From contig JARROA010000012.1 of assembly GCA_037384425.1 (NCBI GenBank), positions 1 through 64,000 of the forward strand: a stretch of 64,000 bases of DNA, read 5' to 3'. The notes under the pieces were generated by a model, which worked only from the letters and a program-made list of their open reading frames with translations, did not search any database and had not been told where the DNA came from. Source of the DNA: Thiodiazotropha sp037384425 (GTDB taxonomy: Bacteria > Pseudomonadota > Gammaproteobacteria > Chromatiales > Chromatiaceae). The position numbers were made by a program, and so were the translations under genes. This document shows, in pieces, positions 8,801 to 16,055 of this stretch; positions within the stretch are counted from its first letter, which is position 1, and each line of letters starts with the position of its first letter.

Positions 8801-9522
8801 GGCCATTCGGGATAGAGCCGGGTGGATGAGGCCTCCGGAAATCCGGGAAGGTTTTGGCGGTTGATGATCTTGAACCGTGCCGGGTCGATCTTTCCCTCCC
8901 GAGCCAGCGCGTCGATGATCCCTGTTCTGACAAAACCGGCATCGGCACGACCGGAGAGCACCTCGGCGATCACTTTGTCGTGCGGCAGTGCGGTGAAATG
9001 CAGCCGCTCATCCGTCGGCAACGGCACACCGGCTTCCACCAGTTCATAGGCCTGAGCCTGATAACCGCCGAAGGATTGCGGGGTGACGGCGGCAATACGC
9101 TTTCCCGCGAGGTCCCGCAGCGATGTGATATCAGAGCGCTCGGCAAGGGTGACGATCACACCGCCATAGGCGCTTGATTCGTGACCGGGCTGCCCGGTGA
9201 CCAGGGTCGCCAGGGCCGCCGACAAGCCGCTGGTCTGTTGTAGCAGCACAAACTGGCCGGGGGATGTTATGACGACATCCACGGCGCGCTGGCTGACAGC
9301 AGCTTCCAGTGCGTCATGGTCAAACAGGCGCAAGATCACCGGCTGATCGAGAGTGGATTCGAGATAGCTTGCAAGCGGATGCCATTGAGAGATCATGTGG
9401 GCCGCAGGCCGGAGTGAAAGCACGCCGACCCTGAGGGGAGAGTCACTCTGCGCAACAGCGACCCGCCCCATCGACCAGAGTGTACCGATGAGCACAAGGA
9501 GAATGAGTCCGGTACGTTGCAT
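5854..9522 (-). CDS. Hybrid sensor histidine kinase with PhnD-like periplasmic sensor, three PAS domains and REC
   Basis: The 1222-residue membrane sensor has, in order: signal peptide (1-24); a PhnD/phosphonate-binding-like periplasmic domain (about 28-300, opening LRVGVLSLRP); one transmembrane helix (about 314-337); three PAS domains (about 360-475, 485-605, 610-730); a HisKA dimerisation domain with phosphoacceptor H778 in NMSHELRTPLN; a HATPase domain with the N box NLVGNGIKF, DSGPG and GTGLGL; and a receiver with phosphoacceptor D1070 in WMDRRMPEMDG. A roughly 60-residue helical tail follows, possibly a degenerate HPt or docking region. No cognate DNA-binding response regulator or transporter lies nearby. 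The upstream lipoprotein gene ends two bases before this start, so they form one operon. The ligand is unknown. Confidence 0.93.
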   Translation of the reverse strand: MQRTGLILLVLIGTLWSMGRVAVAQSDSPLRVGVLSLRPAAHMISQWHPLASYLESTLDQPVILRLFDHDALEAAVSQRAVDVVITSPGQFVLLQQTSGLSAALATLVTGQPGHESSAYGGVIVTLAERSDITSLRDLAGKRIAAVTPQSFGGYQAQAYELVEAGVPLPTDERLHFTALPHDKVIAEVLSGRADAGFVRTGIIDALAREGKIDPARFKIINRQNLPGFPEASSTRLYPEWPVAVMPQIDKQLASRIAAALLSMPHGILGEGTEVHSFEIPANYDGIEDLLQRLRLPPFEGVPEITLADLWHRYAPWILVLTGLLLLLTGASVGLIILYRQTNRSAAAVRALNAELEDERRLFIGGPNVAFKWRASEGWPVEYVSPNIEQQFGYRVEDFTGGRVPYLSVIHPDDLPRVVEEVTAAGQSTAPFLEQEYRLRHADGEYRWIYSFTVVARDADGEVVAYHGHLSDITGRRETEIQLEQAVEFTEGIINAIPDILFEVDGEGRYLNVWTRSPELLATQREHLLGKTVHEVLSPEAAAIAMAGIREADEQGLSFGNLIRIDLPQGAHWFELSISKKPAANPSAEPRFLIVSRDVSERKRMEQALRASEQRFHAIFEQSFQFIGLMSTDGTLLQANKAALQFAGVDEAEVLGRPFWQTPWWAHSTQMQQRLKRAIDEAAKGEFVRFEASHLSAEGEIHYLDFSVKPILDSEGHVIQLIPEGRDITERKHAEEERLRYRQQLEETVQQRTTELLLARDAAEAANKAKSVFLANMSHELRTPLNAILGFSNLVRRDPALPPEERENLDTINRSGEHLLSLINDVLEIAKIEAGRLQLEITPFDFGALVRDVVEMMQLRAKGKGLRLKLEMTSDVPRYIKGDEARLRQILINLVGNGIKFTEKGGVTIRFGSHKNDRLLLLIEVEDSGPGIGEEDRKRLFKPFVQLVTSGEQKGTGLGLTITKQFVELMGGVITLDSRVGTGSLFRVELPVDVAETSDLAKPESKRYGEVVGLVPGQPHYRILVVEDQTESRFLLKRLMSDIGLEVKEAENGLSCVECFKAWHPDLIWMDRRMPEMDGDEATRRIRQLPGGDKVKIIAVTASVFAEEQEEMLKAGMDDFVRKPYRFEEIYRCLSEQLGLRYIFEEKPEGDKAVAELTPEMIAVLPETLQIDLRDALESLEAEAISGAIERVGGYDAELQKVLRRIADNFEYPVILKALDRVV

Positions 9523-9524
9523 GC

Positions 9525-10487
9525 CTAGCCTTCCCCCGGAAGTCCCTCCGGCAGCGCCAGTTGGTCGAGCGTGACCTCATGTTCCAATAACCCGCGTCGT
9601 ACCATCAGTCTGGAGAGTCTGACGGCCGCCTGGACAAGCCGTGGATTGGCGCCGCTCAGGTAGGATCGGTTGGCGGCCGGGGAGGGGAATGACACCCCTG
9701 CCAGCATGAGACGTGCCTCTTCCGGGCTGACCCCTTCACGCGCCGATACGCGCAGCAGGAAATCCTGCTCGTGGGTCCGCATGTAGTGGACGGCGCGGAA
9801 ATGGGCGGCCGCCAGGGACCTTACCAGCGGCAGCACCTCTGGACGGTCGCGCCGCACGGCCAATACATCGATGATGGTGTCCGGCATCTGCCGGCTGTCG
9901 ATCAACACATGTGCGCCTTCACGCAAAAAGGCGCTGATCATCGGTTCGTAGGTAATGACGGCATCGACCTCGTTGTTACGCCAGGCTTCGAGCTGTCGAT
10001 CCGGCGGTAAGTCGAGCTGAATGACTTCAGAAGCCTCCAACCCGCTCATTTCGAGCAGCTTCTCGAACACCAGTGCACCCAGGGCTTCGGGATCGAAGCC
10101 GATACGCTTCTGAGCCAGATCGTTCAGTGTCTCGATCCCCGGACGCGCAACGACCGCATCAGCCCCTGCGGAAACATCGAACACCAGCGCTGCGGACAAG
10201 GGGATACCGGCATCGCGGGCGCGCATCATCTCATCGAGTGTCATGCATGCCGCGCTGGACGCACCGGAGCGCAAATCGTCAATGGATGCCGCGAGAGTCA
10301 TATCGTCACGGAGTTCTATCGCATCGGGCAACCATTTCAGCTCACGCGCGAGATAGAGGGGTTCGTAACCCACCCAGGGATGCACGCCGACGACCAGAGA
10401 AGGCTTAGGGGCACAGGCCGCAAGCCAGATCAACAGAGCGGCGAAGAGACCCGGAATCTGAACACAGGAGCAGCGGAAGGGTTTCAT
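9525..10487 (-). CDS. NMT1/SsuA-like substrate-binding lipoprotein
   Basis: This 320-residue protein is an ABC-type periplasmic binding protein of the NMT1/TauA/SsuA class. It opens MKPFRCSCVQ, has a lipobox (LAAC at the end of the signal sequence), then the family's VGVHPWVGYEPLYLARE segment and the DAVITYEPM hinge region. No permease or ATPase gene is adjacent. It is instead coupled to the PhnD-domain kinase two bases downstream, so I infer a sensing rather than a transport role. The start was moved from an upstream ATG to 10487 because the signal peptide begins there and a purine-rich AGAGAG precedes it. The ligand cannot be told from sequence; sulfonates, nitrate and thiamine precursors are family precedents. 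Confidence 0.85.
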   Translation of the reverse strand: MKPFRCSCVQIPGLFAALLIWLAACAPKPSLVVGVHPWVGYEPLYLARELKWLPDAIELRDDMTLAASIDDLRSGASSAACMTLDEMMRARDAGIPLSAALVFDVSAGADAVVARPGIETLNDLAQKRIGFDPEALGALVFEKLLEMSGLEASEVIQLDLPPDRQLEAWRNNEVDAVITYEPMISAFLREGAHVLIDSRQMPDTIIDVLAVRRDRPEVLPLVRSLAAAHFRAVHYMRTHEQDFLLRVSAREGVSPEEARLMLAGVSFPSPAANRSYLSGANPRLVQAAVRLSRLMVRRGLLEHEVTLDQLALPEGLPGEG

Positions 10488-10683
10488 CGTACTCTCTCGC
10501 AGGGTGCTGGAAACAGTCCTTTCATCCCGCCCCGGTTGTGCATCAAAAACGCATTCATACCTAAATGTAGCGTACATGAGACCCTGTTACAGGTAGAGAC
10601 GAGACCATCGAATCGGCTCCCGCTCCAGTCCGGATCTCGTTGTGCTGAAACCTTGTTTTATCAGGCAAATCGACAGGATCTCC

Positions 10684-10727
10684 GTGCGGAAAACCGCACC
10701 CTGCCAGTCTTGCGGGTCTGCAGGGTG
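10684..10727 (+). promoter_or_regulatory. Two overlapping hairpins upstream of arsR
   Basis: GTGCGG/CCGCAC (10684-10689 and 10694-10699, loop AAAA) and CACCCTGC/GCAGGGTG (10697-10704 and 10720-10727) are perfect stems that share bases, so both cannot form at once. They lie about 135 bp before the arsR start. This resembles an attenuator or a control element. No T-run follows, and a repeat remnant is equally possible. Confidence 0.3.
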
Positions 10728-10741
10728 GAGCTTGCCGTACC

Positions 10742-10812
10742 GCTCAGTGTGTAAAGTTGATGTGGTTTTCTCGACTCAATCCCTATTTAGACCCAATTGG
10801 AGATTTGCCACA
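10742..10812 (+). repeat. Direct repeat copy B flanking the sensory module
   Basis: This is the partner of 5734-5801 (same orientation, estimated about two thirds identity by eye). It starts GCTCAGTGTGTAAAGTTG and ends near GAGATTTGCC. It lies between the binding-lipoprotein gene and arsR, so the kinase/lipoprotein pair is bracketed by the two copies. Confidence 0.5.
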
Positions 10813-10861
10813 GCGCATTAACGGCTTGCCAAGTCGACTGCTTTGTACTACTTTTCGAAAT

Positions 10862-11191
10862 ATGTCGAAATATGAAATCGAGAGCGATGCGCTGTCCGAG
10901 ATGTTCAAGGCGCTGGGCAACCCCCACCGCCTGGCCATCTTTCACCGGCTGACCACCTGTTGTTGTCCGGGTACCCGCTGTGACCTGGAGTCGGTTCGCT
11001 TCACTGTCGGACAGCTGGGCGAGGGGCTGGAAATCGCACCTTCCACCCTTTCCCACCACCTCAAGGAGCTGCATCGCGCGGGTCTGATCGAGATGGAGCG
11101 ACAGGGTAAACAGATCAAATGCTGGATCGAACCGGCGATCCTGGAGCGTCTGGCCGGTTATTTTGCCATTAATGAGACTATCCAAACCTGA
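10862..11191 (+). CDS. arsR: ArsR-family transcriptional repressor
   Basis: The 109-residue winged-helix regulator (MSKYEIESDALSEMFKALGN...) has the ArsR helix-turn-helix (LGEGLEIAPSTLSHHLKELHRAGLIE). The CCCPGTRC cysteine cluster at about residues 37-44 is a likely As(III) or Sb(III) ligand set. ArsR proteins release DNA when they bind arsenite. The gene lies 10 bases before arsM and should repress that pair. The sequence TCGAAATATG occurs twice in tandem (10855-10864, 10865-10874) across the start codon, and the second copy carries an out-of-frame ATG. No Shine-Dalgarno precedes 10862, so the mRNA may be leaderless. The frame is open upstream to 10757, but that part looks non-coding. Confidence 0.88.
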   Translation: MSKYEIESDALSEMFKALGNPHRLAIFHRLTTCCCPGTRCDLESVRFTVGQLGEGLEIAPSTLSHHLKELHRAGLIEMERQGKQIKCWIEPAILERLAGYFAINETIQT

Positions 11192-11201
11192 GGAGATGAC
11201 T

Positions 11202-12065
11202 ATGTCCGAGAAAGAGGAGTGCTGCACCCCGTCCTGTTGTACACCGGAGGTGACCCTGGTGGACGCCCCGGACGCCCACCGTCAGGGGGTTCGGCAGGCT
11301 TATGCCCAGGTGGCCCAGGCCAGCAACGAAAACAGCGCCTGCGGGGTCGGTTCCAGCTGCTGCGGGGTCTCCGACGATGCCGCCATCAACACCCTCATCT
11401 CCACCCGTCTCGGCTACAGCGAGGCCGACCTGGCGGCGGTGCCCCTGGGGGCCGACATGGGGTTGGGCTGCGGCAACCCCAAGGCGATCGCCTCCCTGCA
11501 GCCCGGTGAGACGGTGGTCGACCTGGGCGCCGGCGGTGGTTTCGACTGCTTTCTGGCCGCTGCCGAAGTAGGCGGGGAGGGACGTGTCATCGGTGTCGAC
11601 ATGACCCCCGATATGTTGAGCAAGGCGCGGGGCAACGCCATCAAAGGCAAATTCAACAATGTGGAGTTTCGCCTCGGCGAGATCGAGTATCTGCCGATCG
11701 CCGACGCCTCTGCCGATGTGATCATCTCCAACTGCGTGATCAATCTCTCCCCCAATAAACCGCAGGTGTTCCGTGACGCCTTCCGTGTGCTCAAGTCCGG
11801 GGGCCGTTTGGCCATCTCCGACGTGGTGGCCACAGTGGAACTGCCGGAGGAGATGCGTAACGATCCCCAGCTGATCGCCGGCTGCATGGGCAATGCCTCG
11901 CTGATCGAGGAGCTGGAGGCGATCATGGCCGATGTGGGCTTTGTCGACATCCGCATCCAGCCCAAGGACGAGTCCCGCGAATTCATCCGTGACTGGGCGC
12001 CGGGACGCGGGGTGGAGGACTATGTGGTGTCGGCGACGATCGAGGCGATTAAACCGACGCCTTGA
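11202..12065 (+). CDS. arsM: Arsenite S-adenosylmethionine methyltransferase
   Basis: ArsM methylates As(III) to mono-, di- and trimethylarsenicals in the cytoplasm, a detoxification step. The 287-residue product has a cysteine-rich N-terminus (ECCTPSCCTP), the SAM-binding motif VVDLGAGGGFDC at about 104-115, and the separated cysteines expected to bind arsenic (GLGCGNP, SNCVINLSP, AGCMGNA). AGGAG at 11191-11195 sits six bases before the ATG at 11202, deciding that start over ATGs at 11163 and 11196. It follows arsR by 10 bases and is probably repressed by it. No arsenite efflux pump or arsenate reductase is visible nearby. Confidence 0.95.
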   Translation: MSEKEECCTPSCCTPEVTLVDAPDAHRQGVRQAYAQVAQASNENSACGVGSSCCGVSDDAAINTLISTRLGYSEADLAAVPLGADMGLGCGNPKAIASLQPGETVVDLGAGGGFDCFLAAAEVGGEGRVIGVDMTPDMLSKARGNAIKGKFNNVEFRLGEIEYLPIADASADVIISNCVINLSPNKPQVFRDAFRVLKSGGRLAISDVVATVELPEEMRNDPQLIAGCMGNASLIEELEAIMADVGFVDIRIQPKDESREFIRDWAPGRGVEDYVVSATIEAIKPTP

Positions 12066-12466
12066 GCGTTTTGAGTTTTAAATGGTGAGTTTTGAGTCGT
12101 GGTGTTCGCTGCGCTCACGGCTTTTATCCCCCTCTCCCTGGCCCTCTCCCGCAAGGGGAGAGGGGAATTGTGCGGAGAGTTTCGAGCAATACTCGAGTCG
12201 CTTAATTGAGTGGTTGCTTCCGACTGGCTTCTTTCGTTAATAGGGCGTCCCCTCTTCCCAGAGGGAGAAGGGAGTTGTGCGGAGAGTTTAGAGCAATACC
12301 CGAGTCACTTAGTTGAGTGGTTGCTTCCGGCTGCCTTCTTTCTTTAACAAGGCGTTCCCTCTCCCCTTGCGGGAGAGGGACAGGGAGAGGGGGATAATAA
12401 AAGTCGTGAGCGCAGTGAACTCAAAACTAACTCAACACTAAAAACTCACAACTCAACACTCGTTCG
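12066..12466. repeat. Large imperfect inverted repeat with an internal tandem duplication
   Basis: This 400-bp gap between arsM and psd has no gene. Its outer arms pair: 12105-12140 (TTCGCTGCGCTCACGGCTTTT then CCCCCTCTCCCTG) matches the reverse complement of 12381-12419. Inside lie pyrimidine/purine blocks of the type CCCTCTCCC-GCAAGG-GGAGAGGG and two direct copies of an 85-90 bp unit beginning GGAATTGTGCGGAGAG (12164-12251) and GGAGTTGTGCGGAGAG (12271-12356), period about 107 bp. The same CCCTCTCCC-type block recurs at 28241-28441. Such elements are common as dispersed repeats in Proteobacteria. The transcript could fold into a long hairpin and end the convergent arsM and psd mRNAs. Confidence 0.8.
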
Positions 12467-13369
12467 TCAGCAAGCTTCGCCGACAACCTGCCCCATCTTC
12501 ACCCCCGAGCCTGCGGTGAACTCCTCCGTCCACTCCACCGCATCCTTGCCGAACAGCACGATCACCGTGGAGCCCATGTTGAAGCGCCCCATCTCCTCGC
12601 CCTTGTCGAGGGTGATGGCCTTGGCGCGGCCGAGCGGCGGGTAGTCCCAGCTGCTGATGCGCTGGCGCACGGGGGTGACGGTGCCGGCCCAGACGGTATC
12701 GATGCTGGCGACGAAGATGGCTCCCACCAGGATCACCGCCATGGGGCCGAGGTCGGTATCGAAGAGGCAGATCACCCGCTCGTTGCGGGCGAACAGCCGG
12801 GGCACCTTGGCGCAGGTGGTCTCGTTGACGCTGAAGAGCCGGCCCGGCACATGCACCATCTTCTTCAGTTTTCCGCCGTAGGGCATGTGCACCCGGTGGT
12901 AGTCGCGAGGCGACAGGTAGACCGTGGCGAAGCTTCCCTCCTCGAACAGCCGGCTCAGGGCCGGGTCGCCGCCGAGCAGTTCCAGCAGGGCGTAGTCGTG
13001 GCCCTTGGCCTGGAACAAGTAGCCGTCCTCGATGTCCCCCGCCGCGCTGAGGACGCCGTCCGCCGGGCAGGCGATGGCGTTGGCGGCCTCGGCCACCGGT
13101 CTGGCGTCTGGGCGCAGGGCGCGGGTGAAGAAGTCGTTGAAGCTGCGGTAGGCGCCGGGATCGCTCTCCAGCGCCTCGCTCATATCGACCTTGTACCAGT
13201 CGATGACGCGGCGGATCAGGGTCTCCTTGAAGCCCTTCATCTCGACTCGGGTGGCGGCGTGCATCAGCCAAGAGAGCAGGTGGTGGGGCAGCAGGTACTG
13301 CAGAGCGACGAAGAGGGTTTCGGCGATCTTCTGCGCGGTGCCCTTGGGCAGGGGGTGCTTGTCCTTCAT
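12467..13369 (-). CDS. psd: Phosphatidylserine decarboxylase proenzyme
   Basis: Psd converts phosphatidylserine to phosphatidylethanolamine at the inner membrane. It cleaves itself at a conserved Gly-Ser, making a pyruvoyl group on the serine of the small alpha chain. The 300-residue product shows the FNDFFTRALRP segment, the DYHRVHMPYGG active-site histidine region, and the processing site in FNMGSTVIVLF near residue 264. MGST replaces the commoner LGST, which is a tolerated variation. The ATG at 13369 follows the stop of the SCO-like gene by six bases, placing psd last in the four-gene operon that begins at 15961. An earlier start is not possible because of the upstream stop. Confidence 0.94.
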   Translation of the reverse strand: MKDKHPLPKGTAQKIAETLFVALQYLLPHHLLSWLMHAATRVEMKGFKETLIRRVIDWYKVDMSEALESDPGAYRSFNDFFTRALRPDARPVAEAANAIACPADGVLSAAGDIEDGYLFQAKGHDYALLELLGGDPALSRLFEEGSFATVYLSPRDYHRVHMPYGGKLKKMVHVPGRLFSVNETTCAKVPRLFARNERVICLFDTDLGPMAVILVGAIFVASIDTVWAGTVTPVRQRISSWDYPPLGRAKAITLDKGEEMGRFNMGSTVIVLFGKDAVEWTEEFTAGSGVKMGQVVGEAC

Positions 13370-13375
13370 GAAATA

Positions 13376-13963
13376 CTACGGTTCGAGGGTGATCAGGGTG
13401 GTCAGGTCCACCGTGATGGTAGCGGTATCCTGATCCGGGGTAAACAAGGCGTGGAGCCTGACTTGCGGGCCGATCAGGTAGAGCGCTGCTGTTTCGCTGT
13501 CAGGTTCAACACCGAAACGGCGGAATATCTCCGCCACCTGATCCGCATCGCCCGTGAGCGCATGGAGATTGTCTCCGAGGCGCTCGATAGCCTGCTGTGT
13601 CTCCCCCTGCAGACTCGGGGCGAGGTAGAGGTAGACGAGTTTCCGCTGCAGATCAGGCTCGGATGCAAGACGGTTGTGGACCTGCAGCAGTCGCACCAGC
13701 GCCGGAGAACGGGTCTCTCCCGCATGGGGATCGAGCATCAGCAGGCTCCAGTGGCCGCTCAGCGCCTCCGGTTTGAGCAGGGTGTCGGCAGACTCCGGCA
13801 GCTCCGGCAGAGGGGTCGGCGGATGAATTGCCACCCCGGAGATCGTCGGTGGGAGCAGGGATCGGTCCTTGTAGCGGCTGCCGGCGTAGTAGGCGAGGCC
13901 GAAGGCGATCACCGCCAGGCTCAGGATGACCAGACGGCGCTGGCGGCTCGAGGGACGCCTCAT
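13376..13963 (-). CDS. Membrane-anchored SCO/thioredoxin-fold-like protein lacking the copper cysteines
   Basis: This 195-residue protein has an N-terminal membrane anchor (residues about 10-28) and a domain whose opening (LSGHWSLLMLDP) and end (YLIGPQVRLHALFTPDQ) resemble SCO1/SenC proteins. Those are copper chaperones for cytochrome oxidase with a CxxxC motif. No cysteine is present here, so copper binding of the usual kind is excluded. Its ATG overlaps the stop of sseA (ATGA, 13960-13963) and psd follows six bases later, so it is translationally coupled in that operon. The function is unknown. A structural or regulatory role next to a lipid enzyme is only inference, and the SCO assignment itself rests on weak similarity. 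Confidence 0.65.
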   Translation of the reverse strand: MRRPSSRQRRLVILSLAVIAFGLAYYAGSRYKDRSLLPPTISGVAIHPPTPLPELPESADTLLKPEALSGHWSLLMLDPHAGETRSPALVRLLQVHNRLASEPDLQRKLVYLYLAPSLQGETQQAIERLGDNLHALTGDADQVAEIFRRFGVEPDSETAALYLIGPQVRLHALFTPDQDTATITVDLTTLITLEP

Positions 13964-14778
13964 GCGGTCTCTTTGGGGGTCTCGTCCCGGTTGCCCCAGT
14001 CGGACCAGGAACCCGGATAGCCGCGCGCATGGGGATAGCCCAGGTACTTGAGCACGAACCAGGCGAGCGACGAGCGGTGGTGGGTCTGGCAGTAGGCGAT
14101 CACCTCCTTGTCGGGAGTGATGTCGAGCCCGCTCAGCAGTTCCCGCAGCACCGGCTCTGGTTTCAGTCGCAGGTTGCTCTGCCGGTCCATCACCTCAAGC
14201 CAGTCGAGGTTGACCGCGCCCGGGATGTGGCCGGGATATTGGGAGAAGCGGGAGAAGCCCGTGTATTCATTGCTGCTGCGGGCGTCCCACAGGGCCAGGT
14301 CATTACTGCCCAGGCGTTGCAGGATATGCGCCGCCTCCGCCACCACCGCGGGATTGGGTGCGGCTTTGAACACCGCAGGCGGTACGCTGACCGTCTCCCG
14401 GTCGCAGGGGTGTGCCTCGTTGGCCCAGGCATGGAGGCCGCCGTTGAGCAGGGCAAAGTGGGTATGCCCCATCGCTTCCAGGGTCCAGAGCAGGCGCGAG
14501 GCGTTGCCGCCCCCCTCGTCGTCATAGGCCACCACCCGGGTCTGGTTGCCGATGCCGTAGGCGGAGAAGACCTGCTCCAGCTGGTCGGGATCGGGCAGCA
14601 GGCCGTGGGTGGGGTGGCTGGAGGCGACGATCTGCCCGTAGGGCAGGTGGACGGCGCCGGGGATGTGCAACTGCTGGTAGGTGGTGTCCTTGCACAGGTC
14701 CACCACCAGCAGGTCGGTCTCATCGAGCCGGGGACGCAGTGCCTCCGGCTCGATCAGCAGGGGCAGGTCATCCGCCAT
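13960..14778 (-). CDS. Two-domain sulfurtransferase (rhodanese, SseA-like)
   Basis: The 272-residue product is a tandem rhodanese. The inactive N-terminal domain (about 8-120) includes the family segment HIPGAVHLPYG. The C-terminal domain (about 150-265) carries the nucleophile C230 in the loop CQTHHRSS. Rhodaneses move sulfane sulfur from thiosulfate or 3-mercaptopyruvate to thiophilic acceptors. SseA-type mercaptopyruvate enzymes usually have a CGSGVTA-type loop. The loop here differs, so I call it a thiosulfate/mercaptopyruvate-type sulfurtransferase without choosing a donor. The aminotransferase stop lies one base upstream and the SCO-like gene overlaps its stop. Confidence 0.9.
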   Translation of the reverse strand: MADDLPLLIEPEALRPRLDETDLLVVDLCKDTTYQQLHIPGAVHLPYGQIVASSHPTHGLLPDPDQLEQVFSAYGIGNQTRVVAYDDEGGGNASRLLWTLEAMGHTHFALLNGGLHAWANEAHPCDRETVSVPPAVFKAAPNPAVVAEAAHILQRLGSNDLALWDARSSNEYTGFSRFSQYPGHIPGAVNLDWLEVMDRQSNLRLKPEPVLRELLSGLDITPDKEVIAYCQTHHRSSLAWFVLKYLGYPHARGYPGSWSDWGNRDETPKETA

Positions 14779-14779
14779 C

Positions 14780-15961
14780 TCAGGCCTGCAGGGCCTGCTG
14801 TACGGCGGCCAGGGCGACGCCGGTGTTGATCGGTGCCTTGAGGTCGCTCAGCACCGCCTCCAGGGCGCCGACGCAGAGCAGGATGTTCTCCGCCCGCGCG
14901 CTGTGGCCCATCAGGCCGATGCGCCAGACCTTGCCCGCCAGGGCGCCGAGGCCGGCGCCCAGCTCCAGGTTGTATTCGTTGAGCAGACGGCTGCGCACAG
15001 TGGCGTCGTCGATCCCTTCGGGGATGGAGACGGCATTGAGCTGGGGCAGGCGGTGGGCCTCATCGACGATGAAAGTCAGTCCCATCGCCTCCAGACCCGC
15101 CTTGAGGGCATTGTGCATGCGGTTATGCCGGGCCCAGGCGTTCTCCAACCCCTCCTCCTGCAGCATCACCAGCGCCTCGTGCAGGCCGTAGAGGGCGTTG
15201 ACCGGGGCGGTGTGGTGGTAGGCGCGCTTCTGGCCGCTGCCCCAGTAGCCCATCACCAGGTTGAGGTCGAGGAACCAGCTCTGCACCTTGCCGGAACGGT
15301 TGCGGACCTTCTCCAGGGCGCGCTCGCTGAAGCTGATGGGCGAGATGCCGGGGGTGCAGGAGAGGCACTTCTGGGTGCCGGAGTAGATGGCGTCGATATC
15401 CCATTCGTCCACCTTCACCTCACAGCCGCCCAGCGAGGTGACGGCGTCGACGATGGCCAGGCAGTCGTGGCGGTGAGCCAGTTCCACCAGCTCCTTGGCG
15501 TCGGAACGGGCACCGGTAGAGGTCTCGGCGTGGACGAAGGCGAGGATTTTGGCGTCCGGATTGCTCTGTAGTGCCGCTTCCACTTTTGCCAGGTCGACCG
15601 CCTTGCCCCACTCATCCTCCACCATGACCGGGGTGCCGCCGCTGCGCTCCACGTTCTCCTTCATGCGCCCGCCGAAGACGCCGTTCTGGCACACGATCAC
15701 CTTGTCGCCCGGTTCCACCAGGTTGACGAAACAGGTTTCCATGCCGGCGGAACCGGGCGCCGAGACCGGCATGGTGAGGGCGTTCTCGGTCTGGAAAGCG
15801 TACTGCAGCAGTCCCTTGGTCTGCTCCATCATGTCGACGAAGACCGGGTCGAGGTGACCGATGGTCGGTCTCGAGAGGGCCTCGAGAATGCGGGGATGGA
15901 CGTCGGAGGGGCCGGGGCCCATCAGGGTGCGTACAGGCGGGTTGAAGCTGGGTGTGGTCAT
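14780..15961 (-). CDS. Class V aminotransferase (alanine/serine-glyoxylate type)
   Basis: This 393-residue PLP enzyme belongs to the serine- or alanine-glyoxylate aminotransferase group. It shows the N-terminal LMGPGPSDVHPRILEALSRPTIGH segment, the aspartate that holds the PLP nitrogen (CLAIVDAVTSLGG) and the Schiff-base lysine in YSGTQKCLSCTPGISP near residue 199. These enzymes transaminate glyoxylate to glycine using serine or alanine in the cytoplasm. The bacterial members of this subgroup occur in serine-cycle and photorespiratory-type pathways. No other glyoxylate gene is nearby. It is the first gene of the operon with sseA, the SCO-like gene and psd. A sigma70-like promoter is visible at 16026-16055. 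Confidence 0.92.
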   Translation of the reverse strand: MTTPSFNPPVRTLMGPGPSDVHPRILEALSRPTIGHLDPVFVDMMEQTKGLLQYAFQTENALTMPVSAPGSAGMETCFVNLVEPGDKVIVCQNGVFGGRMKENVERSGGTPVMVEDEWGKAVDLAKVEAALQSNPDAKILAFVHAETSTGARSDAKELVELAHRHDCLAIVDAVTSLGGCEVKVDEWDIDAIYSGTQKCLSCTPGISPISFSERALEKVRNRSGKVQSWFLDLNLVMGYWGSGQKRAYHHTAPVNALYGLHEALVMLQEEGLENAWARHNRMHNALKAGLEAMGLTFIVDEAHRLPQLNAVSIPEGIDDATVRSRLLNEYNLELGAGLGALAGKVWRIGLMGHSARAENILLCVGALEAVLSDLKAPINTGVALAAVQQALQA

Positions 15962-16025
15962 GCTGGTTGCCTTTGTTCTCTGTTCAGCGATGTGGATTGC
16001 CGCTCAACGGCTTGAGTGGGGGCTG

Positions 16026-16055
16026 AGTATAAGTGGCTTGCGGAGGCGGCTTCAA
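16026..16055 (-). promoter_or_regulatory. Putative sigma70 promoter of the aminotransferase operon
   Basis: Read on the minus strand, TTGAAG (16055-16050) and TATACT (16031-16026) are separated by 18 bp, a good -35/-10 pair. It lies 65 bp upstream of the aminotransferase start at 15961. No other strong pair is visible on that side. Confidence 0.5.

Noticed and set aside
12164..12356. Repeated unit considered as a CRISPR array
   Set aside because: Only two 85-90 bp units with a short non-unique spacer and no cas genes; it is a tandem duplication inside a palindrome.
12851..14020. 389-codon frame on the plus strand antisense to psd and the SCO-like gene
   Set aside because: It mirrors genuine genes codon for codon on the other strand, is low in hydrophobic order and has no family pattern; a GC-rich shadow.
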